A stretch of DNA of 64,000 bases from an uncultured Hyphomicrobiales bacterium (GCA_943908365.1 CALTTH010000017.1:4540-68539), one strand, 5' to 3'. Positions 46,809 to 56,690 are shown, counted from the stretch's first letter. The notes: generated by a model not told the origin, from the letters alone. Made by a program: numbers and translations.

Positions 46809-47363
46809 TCAGCTATTGGTTTTCTTGGTTTCGGTGTCGGAGAAGATGCGTCGCTGGAAGTCAGTGACCATGCTCATGGCAATCTTCTTGTCGTCTTCAT
46901 TGACGGCAGAGACGGGCGCAGCATTGCGCTGGCGCTGCAGCGCCTGCGAATAGACTTGCTCGGCGATGCCGATGCCGCCCTTCTTGGACATCTCGTCGGC
47001 CATCTGCTCGGACATCATGCCTTTCCAGAACTCGCCTGCGGAGCCCTTGCCGTAAACCTCTTCGGTATCGGATGGCATCATGTTCTGGATGAATGTGTTG
47101 AGAACACTCGCCTCGAACTTGCGGTAGGTTTCAGGGATCTTTTCGTGATGCTCCTGCCTGTGGATGTTTCCGAGGCCTGCCTTGCTCGCTGGTGTCTCGA
47201 TACTGTTGATCGCGGACTCAAAGCCGGCATTGCTGGCAGTCAGGACCGTGGCTTCCCGCGTCGCGCTCACCGCGCGCAGCTTTTCACGGGCAGCGGAGAC
47301 CTGCATCGGGTCGGCCGCATTGACCACATCAAGCACAAGATCGCTTGGAGGAGAAATCGCCAC
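46809..47363 (-). CDS. flgJ: FlgJ-like rod-binding protein (no muramidase domain)
   Basis: A 184-residue protein with the FlgJ N-terminal-type core FEASVLNTFIQNMMP and GEFWKGMMSEQMADEMSKKGGIGIAE (about 85-140). It would cap the growing rod. It lacks the C-terminal muramidase half found in enterobacterial FlgJ, as is usual in alphaproteobacteria. The symbol is by domain. Confidence 0.8.
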   Translation of the reverse strand: MAISPPSDLVLDVVNAADPMQVSAAREKLRAVSATREATVLTASNAGFESAINSIETPASKAGLGNIHRQEHHEKIPETYRKFEASVLNTFIQNMMPSDTEEVYGKGSAGEFWKGMMSEQMADEMSKKGGIGIAEQVYSQALQRQRNAAPVSAVNEDDKKIAMSMVTDFQRRIFSDTETKKTNS

Positions 47364-47403
47364 GTCGTCATCCTTTCCGTTTTGATCGGATGACGATAGG
47401 CGC

Positions 47404-47823
47404 CTAACCTTGCTGGAGGCTGGAGGCCTTCATGCTGATCTGCAGATCGATCAGTTCGTAGATACTGTTGTCGTCACGCGCCCTCGCCTCGTCCTCGCGG
47501 GCACTGTCGCGCTTGTCTTCCAGCTTCTCGCCCTTCTTGGTCTCCTTCAGAAGCTGCGTTTCCTGCGCTTCCTGAATTGATTCAAGACGGACATCGCGGG
47601 CCATCAGACGGCTATGTCGCATGACGTAGTGCTTCAACATGTCCTGATGCAGCGGATCATAGGAGGTCAGATAACCGGACAGTGTCTCGATCTTCTCGGC
47701 AAGCTCGGCGCGCTCACGCGTGGTGATGGCAAGCTCGTTCTCGACCATCTTGGTTAGATGCCCCTGCACCTTCACCAGCCTGTCGAGTTTCTTGGATTTC
47801 GAAAGATCCGCCATCTCACTCAC
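47404..47823 (-). CDS. FliJ-like coiled-coil flagellar protein
   Basis: A 139-residue, highly charged, almost wholly helical protein (ENELAITTRERAELAEKIE, TKKGEKLEDKRDSAREDEA). Size, composition and position after fliR are those of FliJ-like export stalk proteins, but the sequence is not diagnostic. It overlaps fliR by four bases. Confidence 0.65.
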   Translation of the reverse strand: MSEMADLSKSKKLDRLVKVQGHLTKMVENELAITTRERAELAEKIETLSGYLTSYDPLHQDMLKHYVMRHSRLMARDVRLESIQEAQETQLLKETKKGEKLEDKRDSAREDEARARDDNSIYELIDLQISMKASSLQQG

Positions 47824-48572
47824 ATGTTCGAGAAAACGAGGAAGAAGCCGTTGACGAACTGGTTCACCACGGCGGCGATGCCGAAATAGAGCAGCAGCAG
47901 ACCGCCGGCCAAAGCATAGGGGGTAGAGATGAAGTAAACCGGAATCTGCGGTGCGAGCTTGTTGATCAGGCCGATCGCCACGTTGAACAGAAAGCCGAAG
48001 AGGATGAAGGGACTTGCCACCCGGATCGCCACATTCATCGAGGCCACGAGCGTATCGGTGAGAGTGATCAGCATGCGCTGGGCCGAAATCGGTCCGCCGA
48101 GTGGGATCGAGGAGTAGGATTCCACCAGCGCTTTGAAGATGACGTGGTGAAAATCCAGAATGAACAGTACGAGCAACACGCCGAATGTCAGCATGGCCGC
48201 AAGCTGGCTTTCGGAGGTATCTTCCAGCACATCCTGCGCGGGCGGGCCGGTGAAGGAAATGGCCGTGCCCATAACGGTTGCGGCAAACTGCATTCCCAAG
48301 AGATAGAGATGGGCGATCAGGCCGAACATCGTGCCGATGAACGTCTCATAGAGCATTGCCCGGAAGAACGTCACCGTGTTGCCCTGCGTGACGGGATAGA
48401 TGACATCCCAGAGCAGCGGCAGTAGGGCAATGGAAAGCGTCAGCGCAAGGAAGAGCCTGATCTGGACGGGAAGCCTGGCAGAGGAAAAGCCAGGCATCGC
48501 CATGAGGCAGGAACCGATCCGGCAGAAAGCCAGGAACAGCGCCATGATGGTTCCTTGCGGGTCAGAGATCAT
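47820..48572 (-). CDS. fliR: Flagellar type III export protein FliR
   Basis: A 250-residue membrane protein with about six helices and SARLPVQIRLFLALTLSIAL near 30-50, a FliR signature, and LGMQFAATVMG. Part of the FliPQR export gate; overlaps flhA by four bases. Confidence 0.95.
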   Translation of the reverse strand: MISDPQGTIMALFLAFCRIGSCLMAMPGFSSARLPVQIRLFLALTLSIALLPLLWDVIYPVTQGNTVTFFRAMLYETFIGTMFGLIAHLYLLGMQFAATVMGTAISFTGPPAQDVLEDTSESQLAAMLTFGVLLVLFILDFHHVIFKALVESYSSIPLGGPISAQRMLITLTDTLVASMNVAIRVASPFILFGFLFNVAIGLINKLAPQIPVYFISTPYALAGGLLLLYFGIAAVVNQFVNGFFLVFSNM

Positions 48573-50659
48573 GAAATGGAGCCGAGGATCTTGATTTCCG
48601 TACCCTTTGCCAGTTCGACATGCGACAGCACCGGCAAGGTGCTGAAGAGTCGTTCCGTAATCATTCTTACATATGCGCGCGTTTCCGGCAGCGTGACAAG
48701 CACGAATGGCAGACCGACATCCATGTATTCACGGATTACTTGGGTCGCCTCGTTGGAGAATTCTTCCACCTGGCGCGGATCGATGTCGAATTCGATGACA
48801 TCGCCCTTCGGATCGCGCTTCAACGCCTGCTGGAAGATGACGTCCCACTTGGTGCCGAGACGCAGGACCCGCAGAACGCCATTGTCGGAAAGATCGCCGC
48901 AGATCTGCTGTGCCATGCGGATGCGAACATGCTCGACGATCTGTTCGGTCTTTCGCAGATGCGGCGCGAGTTCCGCCACCGCTTCGAGAATGAGGTGCAG
49001 GTTGCGGATGGAGACACGCTCTGCCAGGAGAAGCTTGAGGATGGCCTGAAGGCCGGAATAGGACATGTGCGAGGAGCAGATCTCGTCGGCGAGCTTCTTG
49101 TATTCGGGATCGAGCCGGTCGATCAGAACCTTGACGTCCTTGTAGGAGAGAAGCATCGGCAGGTTGTTGCGGATGACTTCGCTGACATGCGTCAAAAGCG
49201 CGGAGATATTGTCGATCGGGTGGAAGCCTTCGCGGCGCAGATCTTCGACGAAGTGCTCCAGCACCGAGACCGCAGGCATGCCGAACGCGGGTTCTCTGAC
49301 ATCATCCCCCGGCACAGATGGACGCCTGCCCTTGCCGGTGATGACCAGCACTTCCCCGACGCGCAGCGTATTGGCTGCAACCGTCGTGCCGTGGATGCGG
49401 ATCTGGTAAGATTTGTCGGGGATGGCGATATCGTCGGTGACCTTGATTTCCGGCACGACGAAACCGTACTGCGCGGCAAACTTCTTGCGCATCTTGCCCA
49501 CACGGAAACCCAGTTCCTGGTGCGCGCCCAGAAGACGCGGCGAGACCTGCTTGCCGAGCGCAAGCTCGATTTCGGTGGTGCGCAGAACGCTCTTGACCGT
49601 CTCGCTTTCGGCCTGCGTGGCGTCAGCTGCCTTCTGGTCTTCTTCCGCACGGGCAACGTCCTGTTCACGCTGCAATTGGCGAGGGATGAACCAGGCTCCC
49701 AGCGCCAAGAGGCCGCTGAGGGACATGAAGGGAAGGAATGGCAGGCCCGGAACGAGGGCAAGAATGAACATCAAGCCGGCAGCGACGGAAAGCGCCTTGG
49801 GATAACCGCTCAACTGGTTGATGACCGCAGTATCGGTGGAGCCGAGCGTGCCGCCGCGCGTGACGATAAGACCGGCTGCGAGCGAAACGATCAGCGCTGG
49901 AACCTGCGAGACGATACCGTCACCGACCGAGAGCTTGACGAAAACATCCGCCGCTTCGCTGACCGGCATGCCGTGACGGAAGACACCGATGATGATGCCG
50001 CCGCAAATGTTGATCATGGTGATGAGCAGGCCGGCAACGGCGTCGCCACGCACGAATTTCGACGCACCGTCCATCGCACCGTAGAAGGAGCTTTCTTCTT
50101 CCAGTTCGCGACGGCGAAGCTGCGCTTCCTTCTCATTGATGATGCCGGCAGACAAATCCGCATCGATCGACATCTGCTTGCCGGGGATGGCGTCCAGGGT
50201 GAAGCGCGCGCCCACTTCTGCGATACGCGTGGCACCCTTGGTAATGACGATGAAGTTCACCACGATGAGGATGAGGAAGACGATCAGACCGATGACGAAG
50301 TCGCCGGACATGACGAGGCTCGAGAAGCCGGCGATCACACCGCCGGCGGCATCGTGGCCCTGATGACCATGGGACAGAATCACACGCGTCGTCGCGATGT
50401 TGAGCGCGAGACGGATCATGGTGGAGATCAGCAGGATCGTCGGGAAGGAGGAGAAGTCCAGCGGACGATGGATCCAGAGCGACACCATCAGGATCAGCAC
50501 TGAGAAAGCGATCGAGAAGGCCAGTCCCATATCGATGATAAAAGGCGGGATCGGCAGGAAGAGGATGCACAAAATGGCAACGATGCCCGCGGCAAACCCA
50601 ATGTCGCGCCCTCGGGGGGCGACTTTCGGAAGTGGCATTACGCTGGGCGGGGTAGCCAT
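48569..50659 (-). CDS. flhA: Flagellar type III export protein FlhA
   Basis: A 696-residue export-gate protein: eight membrane helices in the first 330 residues, with the FHIPEP-region pattern ATRIAEVGARFTLDAIPGKQMSIDADL (about 145-172 in parts), then a cytoplasmic domain. Length is normal. In related genera it follows fliQ directly; here fliQ is about 11 kb away. Confidence 0.97.
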   Translation of the reverse strand: MATPPSVMPLPKVAPRGRDIGFAAGIVAILCILFLPIPPFIIDMGLAFSIAFSVLILMVSLWIHRPLDFSSFPTILLISTMIRLALNIATTRVILSHGHQGHDAAGGVIAGFSSLVMSGDFVIGLIVFLILIVVNFIVITKGATRIAEVGARFTLDAIPGKQMSIDADLSAGIINEKEAQLRRRELEEESSFYGAMDGASKFVRGDAVAGLLITMINICGGIIIGVFRHGMPVSEAADVFVKLSVGDGIVSQVPALIVSLAAGLIVTRGGTLGSTDTAVINQLSGYPKALSVAAGLMFILALVPGLPFLPFMSLSGLLALGAWFIPRQLQREQDVARAEEDQKAADATQAESETVKSVLRTTEIELALGKQVSPRLLGAHQELGFRVGKMRKKFAAQYGFVVPEIKVTDDIAIPDKSYQIRIHGTTVAANTLRVGEVLVITGKGRRPSVPGDDVREPAFGMPAVSVLEHFVEDLRREGFHPIDNISALLTHVSEVIRNNLPMLLSYKDVKVLIDRLDPEYKKLADEICSSHMSYSGLQAILKLLLAERVSIRNLHLILEAVAELAPHLRKTEQIVEHVRIRMAQQICGDLSDNGVLRVLRLGTKWDVIFQQALKRDPKGDVIEFDIDPRQVEEFSNEATQVIREYMDVGLPFVLVTLPETRAYVRMITERLFSTLPVLSHVELAKGTEIKILGSIS

Positions 50660-50974
50660 TCTAACTCCATCTCATCATGAGAACCGGCAGGACGTCCAGA
50701 ACCTTTCCATCATGAAAAGGCCTTGCCGACCCGTTGGACGCAGATCAACGACCGAGGCTTAATGGGTCAAGCTTGCGCGAGAATGGAGACAGGGCGAGCA
50801 ATGGGCACGGGACCCGGTAAGGTGCAAAAAGCCCGTATTTTCCGCATTTCAATGGGCTGAAATGGATTTTTAGCTTTGGTCAACCGTCATCTTGTAATAT
50901 GATCGCGTTCAACATTTGCGCCATGACAGCGTATCCGTCGACCATGAAGGGTCTTCAACGAACTAGGGCTCGTC
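50660..50974. other. Divergent promoter gap between flhA and the DUF1217 gene
   Basis: Contains CCTTTCCATCATGAAAAGG (50703-50721), a small imperfect hairpin, and an A/T-rich stretch around 50860-50900 (about 75-115 bases before the DUF1217 ATG). No CtrA-type box or ORF of note was seen. Confidence 0.5.
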
Positions 50975-53155
50975 ATGGTTCTGTCGACATACAGCAGTTA
51001 TCTCACCGTCAATCGAGATATGAAGGCCTCTCTCTCCAAGGTCGAGAGCCAGGCTGCGGTCAAGCGCGATACCGAGTATTACGAAGCCAATATCGGCAAG
51101 GTGAAGAACGTCGACGATTTGCTCGGCGATTACCGTCTCTATTCCTACGCGATGCAGGCCTATGGTCTTGGGGAAATGACCTACGGCAAAGCCTTCATGC
51201 GCAAGGTGCTGGAAAGCGATCTTAGCGACAGCAAGAGCTTTGCCAATACGCTGACCGACAAGCGCTACCTTCAGATGGCCCAGGCCTTCAACTTCAAGGG
51301 CGACGCCAAGGTGGCGCAGAGCACGGCGCAGGCCGATAGCACGACCGATGCCTACAAGGCCTCCTTCCAGACCGAAGAGACCAATATCAAGACCGAGGCT
51401 GCCTATTTCGCCTCCAAGATCGGCGCGATCACAAATGTCGACGATCTGGTCAACAACACCAGGCTTCGCACCTATGTTCTGGATTCGGCCGGTCTCGATA
51501 CGACCTTCACCTCCAAGGCCTATCTGAAACAGGTGCTGACAAGCGATCTCGCCGATCCCGACAGCGTTGCCAACCAGGCGAAAAATCCGGCCTGGAAAAA
51601 GCTCACGGGGTTCTTCAATTTTAATGCGGACGGCACGGTCAACGGCCAGGCACAGACCGCCGACCAGACGGAAGATCTGAAGCTCGATTACGTTGCCAGC
51701 ATGTCGAGCTATCCGTCGGCCACATTGCTGGAGGCCAATCAGCGCTACTGGGACAAGCATGTTCCCCAGGTTCAGAGCGCGCAGGATCTCGTCAAGGACA
51801 GCCGTCTCGTCGCCTACGTCAAAACGGCTTTCGGACTTAACCCCACCATGCTTGCAAGCAGCGTGGCGAGCCTGATGTATAGCCAGAACTTCGCTCAGAC
51901 CTACGGCAACACCAAGCTGCTCGACGCCTTCGAGTTTTCCAGCGACGGGACTCTTCCTGCCGGCACGAACGCGCAGACGTCCGAGCAGATGTCAGCGGTA
52001 GCAAAGCAGTACACGGCGGAATTCAGGAAGGACGCGGACAAGAAGATTACGGATGCGGTCACCAATTACGAGACCCGCATCGCCAAGATGACGAAGCTGG
52101 ACGACTTCTTCGTCTCCAACAAGAAAGACGACGACAAGAAGAACGACGAGGTCAGCGAAGTCTGGGACGTGGCTTTGCGCGCCTTCGGCATCAATCCGGA
52201 TGAGGTCTCCAAGTCCGAACTCAAGAAAATCCTCTCAAGCGACGTGACCGACAAGAAAAGCTACGTCAACAGACTGGACGACGACCGCTATGTCAACCTC
52301 GTCAAGGCCTTCAATTTCACCGCCGATGGGGGAACGGAAGCACCATTGACCGCGCAGTCGCAGCGCATGGTGGCCCAGGTGACTGCAGACTACAAAGCCG
52401 TCAAGCTCCGAGCTTTGACCGGTACCGCCAAAGAGAACGCGTCCAAGGCCGCGGACAAGGAAATCGCCTACTATACCTCGACGATCGCTGGGATCAAAAC
52501 CGCCGATCAATTCCTGGCGGATAGCCGGCTGACCAAATTCGTGCTGGAAGCCAATGGTCTCGACCCGAAAGAGGTCTCCGCCACCGATCTGCGTAGGATG
52601 TTCAAGTCGGACCTTTCCGATCCGAAGAGCTTCGTCAACACTCAGAGCAACGGCAAGTTTGCAGAAATCGTCGCGTCCTTCAATTTCAGCGCCAAGGGAC
52701 AGCTGGATGCAACAGCGGCCGAGGGCGTTCAACAGCGCGGCGCGATTTTGGAGACGACCAACCAGTATCTGCAGCAGACACTGGAAGTGCAGCAGGGCGA
52801 GCAGAATGACGGCGTCCGCCTGGCGCTGTACTTCAAGCGCAAGGCACCGGAAATTACGAGCCCCTACTCCATCATCAGCGACAAGGCGCTCTTCACTTTC
52901 TTCAAGACGGCCTACAATCTGCCAACCGCGATTGGCAATATCGACGTGGCCAAGCAAGCCGATCTGGTGAAGAAATACATCGATGTTGGGAAGCTCGGCG
53001 AGCCGGACTATGTCGAAAAGATCGTCAAACGATTTACCGCGCTTTACGATACGCAGAAGAACGGCACCACCTCAACGTCGCTGAGCCTCTTGGGACGGTC
53101 GGCCTCCATCAGTGCGGATACGCTTCTGGCGGTCGCTCAGCTCAGAGCGGGTTGA
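50975..53155 (+). CDS. Expanded DUF1217 flagellar-associated protein with six repeats
   Basis: A 726-residue protein without signal peptide or membrane helix. It consists of six related blocks starting near residues 30, 139, 253, 363, 498 and 610. Each has a YY/YW start, a short helix, a D-x-R/L turn, then a GL-centred helix, and blocks 1, 2, 4 and 5 have SDLxDxxSxxN; blocks 1-5 end in AFNF-like (FNF/FEF) segments. Typical rhizobial DUF1217 proteins, as I recall, are about 200-250 residues and correspond to blocks 1 and 6 only, so four internal copies look like expansion. It sits divergent from flhA, and DUF1217 genes are commonly within flagellar clusters. Biochemical role unknown. Confidence 0.85.
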   Translation: MVLSTYSSYLTVNRDMKASLSKVESQAAVKRDTEYYEANIGKVKNVDDLLGDYRLYSYAMQAYGLGEMTYGKAFMRKVLESDLSDSKSFANTLTDKRYLQMAQAFNFKGDAKVAQSTAQADSTTDAYKASFQTEETNIKTEAAYFASKIGAITNVDDLVNNTRLRTYVLDSAGLDTTFTSKAYLKQVLTSDLADPDSVANQAKNPAWKKLTGFFNFNADGTVNGQAQTADQTEDLKLDYVASMSSYPSATLLEANQRYWDKHVPQVQSAQDLVKDSRLVAYVKTAFGLNPTMLASSVASLMYSQNFAQTYGNTKLLDAFEFSSDGTLPAGTNAQTSEQMSAVAKQYTAEFRKDADKKITDAVTNYETRIAKMTKLDDFFVSNKKDDDKKNDEVSEVWDVALRAFGINPDEVSKSELKKILSSDVTDKKSYVNRLDDDRYVNLVKAFNFTADGGTEAPLTAQSQRMVAQVTADYKAVKLRALTGTAKENASKAADKEIAYYTSTIAGIKTADQFLADSRLTKFVLEANGLDPKEVSATDLRRMFKSDLSDPKSFVNTQSNGKFAEIVASFNFSAKGQLDATAAEGVQQRGAILETTNQYLQQTLEVQQGEQNDGVRLALYFKRKAPEITSPYSIISDKALFTFFKTAYNLPTAIGNIDVAKQADLVKKYIDVGKLGEPDYVEKIVKRFTALYDTQKNGTTSTSLSLLGRSASISADTLLAVAQLRAG

Positions 53156-53205
53156 TAGGGTCTGGCTGAACGCGCGTTGCGCCAGCGCCGCTGCAACGCC
53201 AAAGC

Positions 53206-53221
53206 GGCTGCGGTAGCAGCC
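53206..53221. terminator. Short hairpin between convergent DUF1217 and yacG
   Basis: GGCTGC and GCAGCC pair over GGTA in the gap 53156-53231. Short and without U-tract, so weak. Confidence 0.4.
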
Positions 53222-53231
53222 GACGCCACGC

Positions 53232-53447
53232 TCAATAATCGCTGTCGTTATCCGTGCGGCGCTGGTTGTCCGCAAGCTCCTCGTCATCGGCGACAGGAAT
53301 GGCATAGGAGCCGTTCAGCCAACGGGACAGATCAAGCGACCGGCAGCGATCGGAACAGAAGGGGTAATCTTCGCGGGTCGAGGGCCTGCCGCATTCGGGG
53401 CATGGCTGTGCCTTGCGAAGAGGCGTAACTTTTGGATCGGACGTCAT
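53232..53447 (-). CDS. yacG: DNA gyrase inhibitor YacG
   Basis: A 71-residue zinc protein with CPECGRP (about 17-23) and CSDRCRSLDLSRW (about 32-44); the four Cys bind zinc. ATG 53447 is five bases past the maf stop (53453). It binds GyrB and inhibits gyrase in E. coli; the local role is by family. The frame runs on upstream over maf, but that extension is not YacG. Confidence 0.92.
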   Translation of the reverse strand: MTSDPKVTPLRKAQPCPECGRPSTREDYPFCSDRCRSLDLSRWLNGSYAIPVADDEELADNQRRTDNDSDY

Positions 53448-53452
53448 GCTTC

Positions 53453-54076
53453 TCAGCCTTCCTGCCAGCCCGACGTGACTTCGAAGCCTTCGCCCGCCAG
53501 GAGTGCGGCCGTTTCGTAAAGCGGCAGTCCCACAACATTGGTGTAGGAGCCCGTCAGCTTCTGGACGAAGCAGCCGGCAATACCCTGGATGGCGTAGGCG
53601 CCAGCCTTGCCGCGCCATTGGCCGGACGCGATGTAGTTTTCAATTTCGAACTGCGACAAACGCTTGAAGCGGACCTTGGTTTCGGCCACCTTCTGACGCA
53701 TCTTGCCGTTCGGGGTAATCAGGCAGATGCCCGTATAGACCCAGTGGCTTCTGCCGGAGAGGAGATGGAGTGCCGCCGAAGCGTCCTCGATATATTCCGC
53801 CTTGCCAACGATCCTGCGACCGACGGCGACCACGGTATCGGAACCGAGTATATAGGCATCCCGCCAGGCCAGTTCGCCCTTGACCGCTTTGTGAGCGGCC
53901 TGTGCCTTCTGCAAAGACAAGCGGCGGCAGAGTGTGCGGGGATGTTCGAGGCGTGCAGGTGTTTCGTCGATGTCCATCGGCATCAGGCGCGTGGGCTCGA
54001 TACCCACCTGATGCAGGAGCTCAAGACGGCGTGGCGATCCGGAAGCCAGAATCAGCTTTTGTTTTGGGTCTGTCAT
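53453..54076 (-). CDS. maf: Maf-family nucleotide pyrophosphatase
   Basis: A 207-residue house-cleaning hydrolase with LASGSPRRLELL at about 10-21 and DTVVAVGRRIVGKAE near 80. It removes non-canonical NTPs. It follows infA by 30 bases and precedes yacG; this pairing is common in alphaproteobacteria. Confidence 0.95.
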   Translation of the reverse strand: MTDPKQKLILASGSPRRLELLHQVGIEPTRLMPMDIDETPARLEHPRTLCRRLSLQKAQAAHKAVKGELAWRDAYILGSDTVVAVGRRIVGKAEYIEDASAALHLLSGRSHWVYTGICLITPNGKMRQKVAETKVRFKRLSQFEIENYIASGQWRGKAGAYAIQGIAGCFVQKLTGSYTNVVGLPLYETAALLAGEGFEVTSGWQEG

Positions 54077-54106
54077 GCTCTGCCAGCCGTCCGATCTATC
54101 GGGCGA

Positions 54107-54325
54107 TTACTTGAAACGGTAGGTGATGCGGCCTTTGGTGAGGTCGTAAGGGGTCATTTCAACCAGGACTTTGTCGCCAGCGAGAACACGGATACGGTTC
54201 TTTCGCATGCGTCCTGCCGTGTGAGCAATGATCTCATGCTCGTTTTCCAGCTTCACACGGAACGTCGCATTGGGCAGGAGTTCGGTCACGACGCCCGGGA
54301 ATTCAAGGACTTCTTCTTTTGTCAT
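54107..54325 (-). CDS. infA: Translation initiation factor IF-1
   Basis: A 72-residue S1-fold protein (TKEEVLEFPGVVTELLPN..., RMRKNRIRVLAGDKVLVEM, ending LTKGRITYRFK). It acts at the ribosomal A site during initiation. A family of exact length. Confidence 0.98.
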   Translation of the reverse strand: MTKEEVLEFPGVVTELLPNATFRVKLENEHEIIAHTAGRMRKNRIRVLAGDKVLVEMTPYDLTKGRITYRFK

Positions 54326-54432
54326 ATAGGTTTGTTTCTTCCTGTTGATGATGCCAGGCGCAAAGTGCCCGGGAAAATTGCGCGGAAACTACACAATCGC
54401 CGCACATTTGTGAACCTAAATTGTCGTCCGCT

Positions 54433-54912
54433 TTAAAGCGTTTCCGAAAATGGCTGCGCGCGTTGCGGCAGGCGCTCGGAAATGAGCTTTTTCAGGTGAT
54501 CGCGAACCTCGCGATAGGCTTCCAGCCTCTGTTCTCTGGAGCCAGTTTCCACCGTCGGATCCATGGTTGGCCAATAGACGACGTCGAGCGCATTGTACCG
54601 CGTCAACTCGAGTGCGGCGTGATGGGCCTCTGGTGTCAAGGTAATGATCAGATCGAAGAAGTCGTCCTCGATCTCATCCATAGTACGCGGTTTGTGCTTG
54701 CCAAGCGTCAGTCCGGCTTCGTCCAGAACAGCATCGACGAAGGGATCGCGATCGCCTGCCCTGACGCCTGCGGACTGGATATAGATGCCGGGAGCGACGA
54801 TCTGCTTGGCGATGACCTCTGCCATGGGAGAACGGATGGAGTTCATGCCGCACATGAATAATATGGCGCGTGGGGCCTTGTCTTTCAAGTCTGGAGCGGC
54901 TGGACCTTCCAT
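54433..54912 (-). CDS. Low-molecular-weight phosphatase/ArsC-type family protein
   Basis: A protein of 159 residues with the CX5R phosphatase loop FMCGMNSIRSPMAE (about 19-32) and the acid motif MDPTVE (near 122). This is the LMW-PTP fold, shared with thioredoxin-type arsenate reductases. No ars genes are near, so arsenate function is not supported. ATG 54912 has GGCGAGG upstream and clears the UPF0262 stop; a TTG at 54927 would overlap it. Confidence 0.85.
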   Translation of the reverse strand: MEGPAAPDLKDKAPRAILFMCGMNSIRSPMAEVIAKQIVAPGIYIQSAGVRAGDRDPFVDAVLDEAGLTLGKHKPRTMDEIEDDFFDLIITLTPEAHHAALELTRYNALDVVYWPTMDPTVETGSREQRLEAYREVRDHLKKLISERLPQRAQPFSETL

Positions 54913-54914
54913 GT

Positions 54915-55388
54915 CTAGCCTCGCCAATAGAGGACACAGACGAGGGTAAAGAGGCGGCGTGCAGTATCGAAGTCCATCTTGATCTTGCCCGAAAGACGAT
55001 CCATCAGCGTCTGCGATCCATCATTGTGGATACCGCGCCTGCCCATATCGATCGCCTCGATCTGGCTGGGCGTCGAAGACCGGATAGCCTCGTAGTAGCT
55101 CTCGCAGATCAAGAAATAATCCTTGATGATGCGGCGGAAGGGCGTGAGCGACAGAATGTGCGTGGCCACATCTGTCCCCTCTTCCGTGGTGATGGAGAAA
55201 ACGAGCTTTGCATCCACCAGCGAGATGTTAAGCCGGTACGGGCCGCCCATATGCCCCATCGGCTCAAAGCTGTTTTCCTCGATCAGATCGAAGATCGCGA
55301 CGGCGCGCTCATGCTCCACATCAGGCGTGGACCGGCCGATACTCTCATCCAGCACCACGTCGCATAACCTGAAGTCGCCTGCCGCCAT
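54915..55388 (-). CDS. UPF0262 family protein
   Basis: A 157-residue alphaproteobacterial conserved protein (RLCDVVLDESIGRSTPDVEH, MGHMGGPYRLNISLVD). Function unknown. Starts three bases after hisD and precedes the phosphatase gene by two bases: an operon. Confidence 0.88.
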   Translation of the reverse strand: MAAGDFRLCDVVLDESIGRSTPDVEHERAVAIFDLIEENSFEPMGHMGGPYRLNISLVDAKLVFSITTEEGTDVATHILSLTPFRRIIKDYFLICESYYEAIRSSTPSQIEAIDMGRRGIHNDGSQTLMDRLSGKIKMDFDTARRLFTLVCVLYWRG

Positions 55389-55391
55389 CTG

Positions 55392-56690
55392 CTACCCTTC
55401 CGGATTGATGCGAATGCCGACGGATCGCGCATGCGCATCGAGCCCTTCGGAATTGGCAAGCGTGATGGCAGCAGGTGCGAGCTGACGCAGCTGATCTGGG
55501 CCTAGCCTCAGGATCGACGTGCGCTTGACGAAATCCAGGACCGAAAGACCGGACGAGAAGCGTGCCGAGCGGGCGGTGGGCAAGACGTGGTTCGATCCTC
55601 CGACATAGTCGCCGATCACCTCAGGCGTATGGCGACCGACGAAGATGGCGCCCGCATTGCGAATACCCGCCATCAGCACATCGGGGTCATCGACCGCAAG
55701 TTCCAGGTGTTCAGCGGCGATGCGGTTGGCAAGCGGGATCGAGGCGGCAAGATCGTCTACCAGGATAATCGCGCCGAAATCGCGCCAGCTGGCGGTGGCG
55801 GTCTGCGAACGGGAAAGCTGCTTCAATTGGCGCTCGACAGCCTTTTCGACAGCGCCGCCCAGTTCCGCATCATCGGTGATCAGAATGGACTGGGCGCCCG
55901 GATCGTGTTCGGCCTGCGCCAGAAGATCGGCGGCGAGCCAATCCGGATCGTTGTGTTTGTCGGCAATCACCAAGACTTCGGACGGTCCGGCAATCATGTC
56001 GATCCCAACCGTGCCGAACACATGGCGCTTCGCCGCAGCCACATAGGCATTGCCCGGACCAACGATCTTGGCGACGGGTGCAATGGTCTGAGTGCCATAG
56101 GCAAGGGCTGCGATGGCTTGCGCGCCACCGATGCGGTATATTTCCTCGACGCCTGCGACGCGCGCTGCAGCCAGCACCGCCGGATTGATCTTGCCGGCAT
56201 TGGCGGGAACGACCATGACGATGCGTTCGACGCCTGCGACCTTGGCTGGGACGGCATTCATTAACACCGAGCTTGGATAGCTTGCCGTGCCGCCTGGAAC
56301 GTAAAGACCGACAGCCTCGATCGCCGTCCATCTGGAACCAAGGCCGACCCCGATATCGTCTTCGTAGATATCGTCTTTCGGCATCTGCCGCGCATGGTGC
56401 TTTTGGATACGCTGGGCCGCAAACTTCAAAGCGTCGAGAACGGCAGGATCGACTTCGGCAAGGGCGGCGTCGATTTCCGCTTCCGTGACACGCATCGAGA
56501 TTTTCGAGAAATCCAGCCCGTCGAACTTCAGCGAATAATGGGCCAACGCCTCGTCGCCGCGCTTTCGAACATTCTCGATGATGTCGCGAACGACGGCGTT
56601 CACATCTTCCGAAACCTCGCGCTTCGTCGTCAGGAACGCGGCGAAAGCCTGTTCGAAATCAGAAGAGGATTGCTCCAGCCAGATTGCCAC
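55392..56690 (-). CDS. hisD: Histidinol dehydrogenase
   Basis: A 432-residue zinc enzyme for the last two steps of histidine synthesis. Signature AGPSEVLVIADKHNDP (about 235-250) and AEHDP (about 261), plus HTPEVIGDYVGGSNHVLPT (about 360) with catalytic His/Glu. Family length about 430. Confidence 0.97.
   Translation of the reverse strand: MAIWLEQSSSDFEQAFAAFLTTKREVSEDVNAVVRDIIENVRKRGDEALAHYSLKFDGLDFSKISMRVTEAEIDAALAEVDPAVLDALKFAAQRIQKHHARQMPKDDIYEDDIGVGLGSRWTAIEAVGLYVPGGTASYPSSVLMNAVPAKVAGVERIVMVVPANAGKINPAVLAAARVAGVEEIYRIGGAQAIAALAYGTQTIAPVAKIVGPGNAYVAAAKRHVFGTVGIDMIAGPSEVLVIADKHNDPDWLAADLLAQAEHDPGAQSILITDDAELGGAVEKAVERQLKQLSRSQTATASWRDFGAIILVDDLAASIPLANRIAAEHLELAVDDPDVLMAGIRNAGAIFVGRHTPEVIGDYVGGSNHVLPTARSARFSSGLSVLDFVKRTSILRLGPDQLRQLAPAAITLANSEGLDAHARSVGIRINPEG

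Noticed and set aside
48620..50503. 627-codon open frame on plus through flhA
   Set aside because: Antisense to flhA; no recognisable domain.
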